NCBI GenBank assembly: GCA_025531455.1
Contig: JAMYHL010000134.1
Location: forward strand, 1-52,478
Origin: Apiotrichum sp. Y4204
Lineage: Eukaryota > Basidiomycota > Tremellomycetes > Trichosporonales > Trichosporonaceae
DNA: 52,478 bases
Direction of reading: 5' to 3'
The first letter of the stretch is position 1; every line of letters starts with the position of its first letter. The notes beneath the pieces were generated by a model. The model did no database searches, was not told the origin of the DNA, and worked only from the letters and a program-made list of their open reading frames with translations. A program made the translations under genes and the position numbers. Shown here one piece after another: positions 10,258 to 20,780 of the stretch.

Positions 10258-12247
10258 ATGTCCAACCTGTAAGTTGAGCTTGCGCCTTGGAGACTACACA
10301 TGCTCGCGTTCGTAGCTAACGCATCCTAGTTACGCGACCGAGGTAGGTGGAGTCTGCTTCTGAGAGTCCAATCAGTCTCCTTCCCTGTGGAGGTATTAAC
10401 GTTGTCCACAGCCAATTCCAAACGGCAAGGTCGTCGTCGACACCACTGCTGGAGAGATTGAAGTAAGTTGACCTATTTTTTTCGCGGTCAAACATCGTCA
10501 ATCATCGTCAATCATCGTGTTCAATACCTGACTTCTACAAGATCGAGCTATGGGGGAAGGAAGCGCCCAAGGCGGTTCGCAACTTTATTCAGCTGGCGAT
10601 GGAAGGTGTGTCTTTACCTCACTGCGGTACTGATCTAACCAGGCTACTATGATGGTATTATCTTCCATCGCATTGTGAAGGGCTTCATCATCCAGACCGG
10701 TGACCCTACCGGGACAGGTATGGGCGGAGAGAGCATCTACGGCGAGCCCTTTAGCGATGAAATCCACAGTCGCCTGAAGTTTAACCGGTGAGTTTTCGTT
10801 GCAGAATCTCGTTCGCTGACTTTTAGTCGAGGTCTGGTCGGAATGGCGAATAACAGCAAGAGACATACCAACAATTCGCAGTGGTTCATCACTCTCGACA
10901 AAACGGAGGAGCTTACCGGTAGACATACACTGTTTGGACGTATTCAAGGATCTACTTATTACAGTGCGTCAAGTATTCTTGAAGTCATACTAACTTGCCC
11001 AGATGTGTTGAATATCAGTAATCTGGATGTCGACGCTGAGGAGAAGCCCCTAGTGTGAGTGACGATCGTGATACTCTGATCGTGGATATTCCAGGCTCAC
11101 ACGCTCAAGTCCTCCAAAAATTCGTGGCATTCGTATTATCGAGAACCCCTTCCCCGATATTGTTCCTCGCATTACGGCCTCAGAGAAACGTGCCCAGGTT
11201 CAAGCTCGTCTGGAAGCGAAGAAGGAGTCTGAGAAGCGTGAGAAACGGGCCAAGGCGAAAAAGTAGGTCGAGAGAGTATGGTGCTTGCTCATTGACAGAA
11301 ATACCGCATTGTTGTCGTTTGGGGAAGCGGAAGAGATCGCGGAATCGGAGGTCACAGTGCGAAAGAAGGACATGGGACGACCAGACTGTGGGTTCACTTG
11401 GTTGGAATTTGCTAACACTGCCCAGTGGTGTCTGTGGAGACCAAGGAGGAAAAGAAGAAACGCAAAGCAGAGGAGAGGGAGAAGGAGGCAGCTGAAGCGC
11501 GTGCCGCTGAACAGGTACCCAGCAAATCCGTCGAGGAGCGAAAGGTGAGAGATCATGCTGAAATGTGTACTAAATTGCTAGGCTGTCGACCTGAAGGCCA
11601 TTCGTGCCGAACATGAGCGGCGAAAGATGGGTGACACGTAAGTGACATGGCAGTTAATGGATCATGCTCTAACAGCCACAGTGAGTCTCGCAAAGCGGAT
11701 ATCCAACGCATGGAGGAGGACCTCCGCATGCTCAAGAAGCGCAGAGGGGAAGACTCTGACTCTGATTCGGATACGTCCAGCACCAGGGCGAGACGGAGGA
11801 AGGGACCCTCTGTTTTGGAGCAGGAGCTTGCTAAGTACTCGAAGGGTCGAGGACGTGCCGCCACTCGCCGCAGCCGAAAAGGCCGCCGCGATGACGATGA
11901 CGATCTTATGCGCGATCTTGACATGTTCAGCAAGAAGGTTCTCCAAGCTGATGACGATGATGAAGATCAGGCCGGCGCAGATGACGGCGAGATCGAAGGC
12001 GGTGCAGGCCTGGATGGCGTCGAGGTGGACAATGACGTTGCGTGGATGCGGCACGCTCTCAAGTTTGCTCATGAAGTCTCTGACGAAACGAGAAGAGCAG
12101 AGGATGAGTACACTGTGAGTCGCAGAGACGCGAACTGCGGAGACTAACGCCCCACAGGTCATTGATCCTCGAGCCAAAGCACGTGAGCTAGCGGCCGACG
12201 AAGAGAAGGAGAGGGAGAGGAAGAAGGCCAAGCGTACGCAGAGATGA
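10258..12247 (+). CDS. CWC27: Cwc27-type spliceosomal cyclophilin
   Basis: Thirteen exons: 10258-10268, 10330-10342, 10412-10462, 10542-10605, 10643-10787, 10827-10963, 11003-11054, 11095-11262, 11299-11387, 11426-11544, 11582-11637, 11676-12114 and 12158-12247, encoding 477 residues. All junctions are in phase. The N-terminal cyclophilin domain (residues about 10-165) has [11 protein letters not shown] and [15 protein letters not shown], typical of Cwc27. The Cwc27-specific [14 protein letters not shown] motif follows, then a charged Glu/Lys/Arg tail and the ending [14 protein letters not shown], like the EIYDPRNP end of human CWC27. Cwc27 belongs to the activated spliceosome in the nucleus. 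The position of the catalytic Trp of cyclophilin A is Glu here (about residue 123), as in human CWC27, so isomerase activity is probably absent. The first two exons are only 11 and 13 nt. Confidence 0.93.
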
Positions 12248-13408
12248 TTGCACGACATGCATAGCATCAAGGATCAAGTCCGAGAAGAGACAATGGCATT
12301 AGATGCTGATAAGTGGCAACACTTGACTAAAACAAGACAAGCTCCGTACACGAGTCACTGATTTCCAAAAAGAGCTCCCAGACTCATTGTTGCGCTCCGA
12401 GCTGGCCCGAATCTCTCTTAGTGATTGATGCGACGATACAACTACTGAATGAGACGACAATTACGATCCGCACCATACCGCAGATGAACACGCTCGGCTC
12501 CCACCTCTAGCGTCTTGGTGTCTTCTTCGTACTCCCCTGAGTTCACAAGATAGCGGACTTGGGGTCGGTGTCCGTGAGTCCATGAGTCTACAGCTACTTC
12601 ACACTCGACTTCTCGATTCACGTGGTAATTCTGGTCCCGCTATCGCGCTGTCCCGTGCGTATCCCGCTGGCCGCTGCCTTGGGCGCCGTGCCTTGTGCCT
12701 CTAAGAAATTCATGTGCGTCCAGCGCGTCCCAGGCTGTGCAGTGCCATCGTTCGACCGCCCCGGAGGCCGGAGGCGGCCAGGAAAGGTGGGACGATGGAT
12801 GGCACGATGTTTTTCACCTTTTTTGTGTGCAAGGTGGGTGGCGTGTGTGCCTTTGCCACTGCCAACTAGACCAGAGTATCAGAGCCAGCGCCGTCGGACA
12901 GGGTAACCAGTGGAGGTGTGGAGGGGATGGAACGATGCAAATGCACTCGTAGTGTGTCTATGGAATGCAATGCACAATGCAACCACTACGCGCACATCGA
13001 CAATCGTAACAACACCTTTTCTTTTGCTCTCTCTTTGCTCTCTGTCGGTCTCTTTTCGACATTCTACAACATCACTCCACCTCGAGATTGCGATAAGCTG
13101 TAGCTGCCCGCCGCTACTGCCGTAGCTCAATCTCACTTCGTTCATCACACCACCACTTCACCGACAGCCAGCTATTTACTATCACTTGATCCGCTTTCTT
13201 CGTCCTTTGCAGCCTCCCCCTCTCGTTTTGCAACGCGCACCGGGTCCTCGTCGCTATCCGGTTCACCGTCGGCGCTGAATACAGCAACAGTTTCACTCGT
13301 TCAACTGCAGCCAAGTAATCTCGTTCATTTGCCACTGCTCCGCAGGTGCTCCGCGTCGTAGCAAGAGCATTCTCTCGTACTCGACTCGTCCTCGCTCCTC
13401 TCGCTGCA
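12248..13408. promoter_or_regulatory. SRE1 promoter and leader region
   Basis: This stretch lies between the CWC27 stop and the SRE1 start and I see no gene. From about 12990 to 13408 the plus strand is C/T-rich, consistent with a promoter and 5' leader. An SRE-like decamer is at 13144-13153 and is listed separately. Confidence 0.5.
13144..13153 (+). promoter_or_regulatory. SRE-like decamer ATCACACCAC upstream of SRE1
   Basis: The site matches the classical sterol regulatory element ATCACCCCAC in nine of ten bases and lies 256 bp before the SRE1 start codon. SREBPs carry a basic-region Tyr that lets them bind such sites, and fungal Sre1 is known to raise its own transcription. About three one-mismatch copies are expected by chance in the whole window, so position rather than mere presence is the argument. 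Confidence 0.35.
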
Positions 13409-16200
13409 ATGTCCGCGGTACTGGCTTCTGACATATTCACATTCGAGGAAGGAGACGACGCGTCCATCTCTGTCTCCCCGACAAGTGCTCTCTTCCCGCC
13501 GTCGCTCTCGTTCCCTGGCCTCGACATCGACAACATGGACTCGTCGTACCTCTCCCCCAACTCGCTCTCACCCCGGAGTGCCGATCTCACTCATCCCTCC
13601 CTTTCATCCCATACTTCCGGTGACAGCCCGCGCTCCAACATGTCTCTTGCCACCGACGAGTTCATGTTCAACAACAGCTTTGGCACGGACGAGTTGGATA
13701 TGCTTATCTTCCCCGAGGATGTTAAGCCGGATGTTAATGGGCTGGATCAACTCTTGCCGCCCACGCACGCGCACTCGATCAACGGCGCCTCTCCTTTTGA
13801 GATGAAGCCTGCTTCACCACTGCCCTTTGAGCTCAGCAAGCCACCCATGGACCAGTCGGCATCCGTTCCCAACATGGTCATGAACTTCTCGGCTAACCTT
13901 GGTGCGATCCCTCCTATGGCCTTTGACGGTATTCTCGAACAGTGGCGTCTCACCATGGCTGGTGCCCAAGCTCCACCACCATGGATGCCACCGCAGGTCG
14001 CGGTCTACCCACCCGCTCAGGTTCAACAACGTCAGGTTCTGCCTCCTCACCCAGGTGAGCCATACTTGTCCCTTTTGCCATTCATATCGCTGACAGTGCA
14101 GCTGAAGTTGGCGTTCCACCAGCACCTGTTGCGAACAAGGAGAAGCCTGTAGCTGCTCCTGCCCCAGTCCCCGCTTCGGCCCCAGCTCCAGTTTCCGCAC
14201 CTGTGCCCGCACCCCGTCGGAGCGCTCCGAATGCACCTCTGAATGGTAAAACATCGAGTACGACACCGCCAGTGAATGTCGGCAAGCATAACAAGACCGA
14301 GCGTCGCTATCGCCAGAAGGTTCAGCAGGCGCAGGCAGATCTCCGTGATTCCGTTCCGGCTCTTCGCGTTTTGTACGGCACGTCTTCCGACGAGCAGAAG
14401 CAGACGACGGACATCCGCGCTCCTGACGGGACGGTCGATGGCCTCGGCGAGGTTACACGCCCTAATGCCAGTGCGAAGGCTACCATTCTCATCGGAGCTA
14501 AGATGTACATCGAGCTTCTTCAGCGCCGTACCGCCACTCTGCAACGCAAAGTTGCAGAGCTTGAGGCTTGGCGCCAGCAGGTTGGTGGCGTTGAGGACCT
14601 GAACGCCTGGCGAAGCGATTTTGACCGTCGCGAGGCTATTATCACCGCCCAGGCTATTGCTGCCGCTGCTGCTGCCAACATCGACTCGTCGGACGAACAG
14701 GACTCTGACGACAACGAGGAGGAGGTGCAACCCACGCGCAAACGTGCACGCACCACGAAGAAGAAGGCCGACAGCAAGGTCAGCACGGGCGTTCGTGCCT
14801 TTGCCGCCTTTGCAGTTTCTTTCTCTCTGATGCCGTCTGCGACAAAGCTTTTCAAGTCGGCTCCGCAGGCCATGCCCAGTGGACAAGTCTACACTGGTCC
14901 CATCTCCCGTAATCAGGTCATTGGTCGTCTGCCCCTCATCACTGCTGAGCACTCGTCCCGTCTTCTTGCACGCGCACTCCCTGCCGTATTGGTTCCCGAC
15001 GCGCACACGATCGTGGACTGGACTTTCCGCATTCTCCTCGCGCTCGCGTTTGTGACCATTCTTGCGCCAATCTTGGAGCGCGTGAGCCGCAAATACCAGG
15101 AGAAGAAGACCGGTGCAGGCAACCTTACTGGCCTTGGCAAGGACCTTCTTCAGCTGGTATTTGGCACGCCGACCAAACCATCACCGGAGTGGAACAACCT
15201 CGCCGCTCGTCTTGTGGGAGGCGTGACGGATTGCTCAGCTCTTGCCCGTTGGCACGTGGGTATCAAACTCCGTCAATCGTCCAACGACCCGTACAGCCTC
15301 GCCCTCCATGCTCTTCTGGCACCGCGTAACTCTTCCGCCCGCCAGTCTTGGAGCGAGGCTCGTTCCAAATGTGAGCCCGACTCCCCTCTCGCTGTCGTCC
15401 TGGCGCTTCCTCTCGAGGAGGCGTCACGGAGTCTCGAGCTCGTTCCGTCGACAGCTGCGCCTATCGCCTCGATCGCCGAGCAGATCAACCTTGTCCACCT
15501 CTACGATCTCTACACTCGCTTCTTTATTCACCTCGTCAATTCCGTCGGCGACGCGTCGTCTCTTGTGTCAATGCTCCACAACGTCCAGAGCAGCAATCTC
15601 CCCACGGAACTCAAGACCTTGGGCCGTGAGATCCGCGGTGTGCTGCACAACATGCCCAAGCACAGCTCATCTCACGCACTGAGCCTTGTTCTCCTCGGCC
15701 TCTGGGGCCTGTTCTCTGGTTACTCGCAGCCGGCAGTCCTCGTCTCTGCCCTCGCTGCGGAGGAGGTTCAGGGAGCTGGCGGCTCGCTTTCGAGTGTATC
15801 CGCCATGTTGGAGCTTTTGTACCCTGGTTCCTCCAACCCCCTTCCCCCCGCTGCTGCCTCGCTCGTCCCGGCGAACGCGCAGGCTATTGACAAGCTTGCC
15901 ATGGCGTGCATTGGCTTTGTCGATCTTCTCTTCTCATCCTCCAAGGCCAACAGCACTCGCAACCGTCTCGAACGCCTAGAGGCTTCGCAGCGTGTCCAGA
16001 AGGAGGCGTCGCGTCTCCGTCTGGTCCTTACCCAGGCCACCTTTGTTGGGCTCGACGAGGAGGAGGAGGAGGACGTCATTGCCTTCGACGACGCACGCCA
16101 GAAGCTGGTCTCCATGCTTTGCTCCGTAGGACGCCGGGCCGCGGGCCGCGGCACTGACGGGGATGACGATTCGGGCCTGGAGGACGAGGAGTCGTGGTAG
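13409..16200 (+). CDS. SRE1: Sre1-type sterol regulatory element-binding protein
   Basis: Two exons, 13409-14054 and 14102-16200, encode 914 residues. SREBPs are ER membrane proteins whose N-terminal bHLH-zipper is released by cleavage when sterol or oxygen is low and then activates ergosterol and hypoxia genes. The bHLH starts near residue 275 with KHNKTERRYRQK. Tyr285 occupies the position where most bHLH proteins have Arg and is diagnostic for SREBP. A leucine-rich helix (IELLQRRTATLQRKVAELEAW) follows. Two hydrophobic segments at about 446-463 and 518-540 fit the hairpin of membrane spans. The long C-terminal part looks like the fungal SREBP C-terminal domain (DUF2014) and ends in an acidic tail. 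The N-terminal 245 residues are Ser/Pro-rich and acidic, as in activation domains. I saw no SCAP or protease gene nearby. The ATG chosen is the first in frame. Confidence 0.92.
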
Positions 16201-18638
16201 CCGCTATTCGCGGACCTTAATGATAGTATTGCTTCACCGTAGAGCGCGGAAAATATTGGATGACTTTTAGACGTCCGGTTGTAGTTGACATGTACTCTGG
16301 TCTATTGAACTTGTCCCCGGAGCGTCGTATAATGCGGGGTCTTAAAGCTGCCGGGTCTCAAAGAGTCGGAACCGCGGCCAGTCGACAGTCAGAAGTCTAG
16401 CACGTGTTGACCGTGGACGTGTCGACCGTACACCGTACGCGCGACCGTGGGGTTCCACAACACGTGTACCGCGGTGTGGACGACACGGAATGCACGGGAT
16501 ATGACGCAACCGTGGGTCGTCATCCACCTGCCTGCTAATCGTTGGCGCGTGGTATGCGGGCACTTTGGTGGCATTGGGCTGGTGGCCCGACATTCAATAT
16601 TCGGGGACACAAGTCCGCGGCAACGAGCAAACCGATGGGAATGGCGCGAGCGTCCCGTCCGATCACGAGCTGGACTGAGCTCGATCACGCCACGGTGCAT
16701 CTTTCGGCCCGCGGAATGCGTCCAAGACTGAGGCGATCGGCGGATAAACCAGGGTTGAGCCGGGCCAGTTTTCCCGCAGCCCACCGGTCAAGTGACTTTT
16801 ATGATTGTGATGAATAACAGGAATGGGGAGATTGGTCGATGCATTGCATTGATGTCTGATGGTTGTGTCGCCGCGGCTGTACTGAATCCTGGGACAGCGA
16901 TGGGGACTAGGATTCGTACTCTTGGAAGACGGACATTAGGCAGAGCCGCTGATCGCTCGTAGAACTTGTTTCTCCGGCTGGAATCACAGAATTGATGGCT
17001 ATCAGCGTGTTGCTCTGCATTCCGAAGACTTGAATGGTAGAGTGGAACTGGAACTGGAACACACACTGGATCGCGGGAATGGAACGGCCACATGGCATCT
17101 CTACATCTCTAGCATCTCCACCATCTCACATCTCGTGCACGCACCAGCACCGGTGCACAGTTCCGCCGTGCGAAATTCAGACCGCCACCGCCGTACCCTT
17201 ATATTCTGTATTCTTGTTCTTGAGCCTCTCCGATTGTGGATCGTGGATGGAAGATGGTTGTTCATCCGCTGACGGACATGCGTTGTCTCACTTGGATCCT
17301 GGGTGTCTCACCAGCGTTGTAAAGACGGTCATTGATGGGCGAGGCAGGCCAGGCTGGAGGACGTATCCCCAAAAACTGTGTGCGCTGCTCCCAGAGGCCA
17401 GTGATGAACGGCTTGCATACTTGCAGGAGCAGATGAGACAGAGGACATGATGGCGCTGCGGACTACGTATACTAGCGAGCACACCATGTGGTCTGTCACC
17501 ATCGGACGAGAGGCACGCGAGACATGGCCGCGGAGCGCGCGAGCACGGGGAGCCGGGCCCGGCAGCTGTCGGGCTCAGGTCAAATAATTGCCTTCTATAC
17601 CCGCGTAAAACGTAGAACTGCCCATGTATCACTATAATGAGATTGTGGCATCTTTTGCGCACTTTGTGAGGGCACAACCTTATAAGGAGGGGCTGGATTT
17701 CTGGAACAGTCTCACCACCTCGGCCGACAGATCTGCACCGAGCTCGGCCGCGCCCAACAAGATAGCTAAGGTAAGACAATGAAGGGCCAAGCAATAGAAT
17801 ACAGAACACAGAAAGCAACTCCCCCGGAAAGACGAAAAGAGAAGAGGCAGAAAAGAAAGAAAAAGTCAACGGGGGAATGGGAGATAGGTGATTATAGTGG
17901 GCAGATAGCGCGTCGTAGTGTGCTCCGCGTCGCCGAGTACGCCGAGACAATTATGAACTTTTTGCTCCTTTGATTTGCTTCATCTCCACCAGAGTGCATA
18001 ACGATGCTGATGCAACACTGCCATGATGCTGCATGCTGTACTCCCACGTACGACAAGGTCAGGGAGAAATAGGCTGTCCAACGACTCCTTGCTCTCGCCG
18101 CTCTCGCTCCTCGCGGACCATCACTTCCCCTTGTGCTGCCGCTGTTCCACTGTTCCACTGTTCCACTTGCAAAACTTGTCGCGGGCACCGGGCACCTGTG
18201 TCACCATAACCAGTGCGAGTGCGACCACTCGCCAGCATGCCAGAGCCGCCTGGCGTGTGCAAGACTGTTATACATATGCATCTCGCCATGCATTGCATCT
18301 CGCATCCTTTTGAGAAGCTCGCACTCTGCTGTCGACATCTTTACTCTCGCACTCATTGTTGACATCTTCACCCATCTCTCGTTTCGCATCCATCATCATC
18401 AGTCACGCTTCTCTGCTCGTACCAACAACTCTGTCAGCTATGCCCCACTCTCCGACTCGACAAACACGGCCCAACAGCATATAATAATCAACCCCCAGAC
18501 CCCTCAACATCCTCACCTCACCAACAACTTCCAACTTCCGGCCAACGCGACAGTTTCCTCAACACCTTAGTTGACGACTAATTTTCGCGACCGCCGCAAA
18601 CCACCTCCCCCCACTGTCGAACCTACGCAGTGGCCACC
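16201..18638. other. 2.4 kb intergenic region
   Basis: The region separates SRE1 from the arrestin-fold gene. It holds one ATG-started 138-codon frame (17034-17450, listed separately) and a C/T-rich stretch at about 18330-18630 that is probably the leader of the downstream gene. Several CACGTG or ACACGTGT elements occur near 16400-16465. No RNA gene was recognised. Confidence 0.45.
17034..17450 (+). CDS. Uncertain small ORF, 138 aa, unknown function
   Basis: An ATG-started frame without introns. The first 85 codons are of low quality (repeated Trp-Asn, then Ser/Pro/His-rich), but the last 50 look protein-like, with TVIDGRGRPGWRTYPQK and PEASDERLAYLQEQMRQ. A CAG before 17315 could act as a splice acceptor for that part. 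The opposite strand is also open for 220 codons, although without a recognisable protein. I know no family match; it may be an orphan gene, a terminal exon or chance. Confidence 0.18.
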   Translation: MVEWNWNWNTHWIAGMERPHGISTSLASPPSHISCTHQHRCTVPPCEIQTATAVPLYSVFLFLSLSDCGSWMEDGCSSADGHALSHLDPGCLTSVVKTVIDGRGRPGWRTYPQKLCALLPEASDERLAYLQEQMRQRT

Positions 18639-20365
18639 ATGTCCCGTCGCCGTGGGGTATCCATTCCCACCACGGCAGAGGCGATGCAGCCCTGCACTGG
18701 CAAGACTGATACACAGCCGGGAGCTCAGCCTGGTGAGTTACATGAGCGGACGTTGGGAAAACAGAGGAAGATGGTGGACTTTAGGGGTGGAGGTGTCGGT
18801 GGAGGCCGTCGACGGTGGCGAAGGCACGAGCAACACTTGGTCCATTTTTGCCTCCATTTGTTTGTTGATTCTCCATCCTTCTTGGCCTTCTGTGGTGTGA
18901 ATATCTCCAGCGCCCCATCATGGATTTTTCTAGTAGTCGCAACAAAGCCTGATTCCTGACTGCGCTTTCCTTTCTCTGCTCATATCCTCTCGATTCACTG
19001 ACGCCAGATGCGAGCCCATTATCAAGCCGCACCAACAGCCCCGAGCCGATCCCCGTCCCCGAGATAGGTGGAAGGCTGAGTCTTGCCTTCCGCTCAGCCG
19101 TGGATGGTACGCCTGTCCCTCCGACGTTCTACGTAGGTCTCATTGATCGGTTCAGAGCTCACACGCAGCCTGGGCAGAAGATACCCAACTTGATATCTTT
19201 TACCCTTCCGACCGGCACCTACCTCCCACTCGCCGGTCAACCGCGTCTCAACCTGTCCCTCGTGGGGACACTGACGCATGATGGCGAGGAGGTGCTGGTC
19301 ACCAACGTCCCGGTATCGCTTTCGGAGGACGTCGCGCGCTGGGTTCGCGAGCGGAACGCGAGGACGTCGGGTGCCCTCCCCGAGGGCAGGTACATCCTGG
19401 CCGGCGCATTCCAGGTGCCGATGGACCGTCACCTCCCCCCAACCTTCGCGGTGCGGGGCTCGACCTTCTCCATCACCTACTCGCTTCACGCCGACATGAC
19501 CTGCGACCTGCCGTCGGGCCCGGGGCGGAAACCTCGCCGCATGGTCGTGGCATACGGCTGCCTCCCGTTCGAGCTGCTGCCCGCCTCGTTGCCGACCCCA
19601 CCGCCGCAGATCCTCCCCCACAACTTCTGGATCCCGACAGTGGCGGGGGGTGCGACCGAACGTTGGGCCTTCTCAGCGTCCCTCCCGACACAAAGCTACT
19701 CGCCCACGTCAATCATCCCCATCGATCTCGACCTTCGTCCACAGAGGGCAACAGACCGCGACGCAGAAAGTGGTCGAAAAGCAGAATGCGAAGCTCCGCC
19801 GCCGCACGCCGCCATGGTACTGCGTGTAAGCCTCGTCCGCGAAGAGCGCACCCCTGATAGTGTGGAGCACACCTTGCTCTTCGCTCGCGTCGGATGGGTA
19901 CCCGTTCCCAGCGAAGATCCGCTCTCGCTGACGATTTGTCTGCCCCTCATGACAGACAACGGGTGGACGCACGGCTACACCACGTACCTGGACGATGCGG
20001 AGGTGAGCGCGGACTTCGCCCTGCACATCGACGTCACCTTTCTGCGTCTCCCCCTCCCGCCCGCGCTTCTCGAGCGGAGCGGCCCCGGATTTTCACCCGT
20101 CCTCCACGGCGGCGAGGCTCGGCGCCTCTGGTCTCGCGTCCGCTCCCCTGCGGTACGCACCATCGCCGTTCCGCTCGTGATTGGGTCGGTCGGCGAGCCT
20201 GCCGGCGCACTCCGCGCATTCCGGTGGCAGGAGCTCCGCGCTGCAGGAGAGGGGGAGATCCCGGCAGTGGTCGAGGGCGAGGACTTCTCGGCGGAAGACG
20301 GGTGGATCCTGCCCCCACCGAGCTACGAGTCGGCGGTGCAGGACGCACCCTACGTTTACGGGTAG
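18639..20365 (+). CDS. Arrestin-fold protein with C-terminal PPxY motif
   Basis: Two exons, 18639-18732 and 19008-20365, encode 483 residues; the 275-nt intron is long for this window. The first exon was chosen because its single left-over G joins the second exon in phase (QPDASPLSSRTNSPEP). The body resembles an arrestin N-like beta sandwich: LSLAFRSAVDGTPVPPTFYV, then LPEGRYILAGAFQVP and LPPTFAVRGSTFSITYSLHA near 140-175, and a second sandwich with IIPIDLDLRP. The C-terminus has PPSY at about 468-471, a PPxY motif that binds WW domains of Rsp5/Nedd4 ubiquitin ligases. Alpha-arrestins use this to send plasma-membrane transporters for endocytosis, so an adaptor role is likely but inferred. 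The match is by fold-like pattern only. Short direct repeats follow its stop codon. Confidence 0.72.
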
Positions 20366-20780
20366 CGGGAGGCAGGGAGGAGTAGCAGGAAGTCGCGAGA
20401 AGTAGTGTGTGTGAGGGAGAAGTAGCGAGAAGTAGTGGGATGCGGGAAGTACTGGGAGGGGAGAAGTAGCGAGAAGTAGTAGACTGTATAGACTTCCATC
20501 TAAGTATAATTTTCTTGTAACGTCACATCACATCCAATAATCTGTAGCCCTCTGCATTATTTCATTTTTGCCGCACTGTATGGGTCTTCAAGTAACTTGC
20601 TATCCAGGTTGGTGGCCGTCATGATATTACGCGGCTACATGCACAATCTACAAACAACTACGAGAGTGCCGTCTCTCAATAGTTACCTTCATCAATAATC
20701 GGGGTAGAAGCGGTCGTCGGGGTACGTTCATATTGTATATATTCTGTGTGGTGTGTTACGCCCAAGCTTGAAAAGGGAAG
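20366..20780. other. Convergent intergenic spacer
   Basis: This 415-bp stretch lies between two converging stop codons. It contains the GAGAAGTAG repeats (20389-20480) and an A/T-rich portion from about 20490 to 20730 that probably serves as 3' end signals for both genes. I see no gene. Confidence 0.5.
20389..20480 (+). repeat. Three copies of a 20-bp GAGAAGTAGCGAGAAGTAGT repeat
   Basis: Copies lie at 20389-20406 (shortened variant), 20417-20436 and 20461-20480 (both exact). Each unit is itself a near-duplication of GAGAAGTAG(C/T). They start 24 bases after the arrestin-fold stop codon, so they would be in its 3' UTR, or antisense to the 3' UTR of the convergent gene. Confidence 0.8.

Noticed and set aside
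14047..15006. 319-codon minus-strand frame opposite SRE1
   Set aside because: Antisense to the bHLH and membrane region of SRE1; Leu/Arg/Gly-rich composition is the complement of SRE1 codons.
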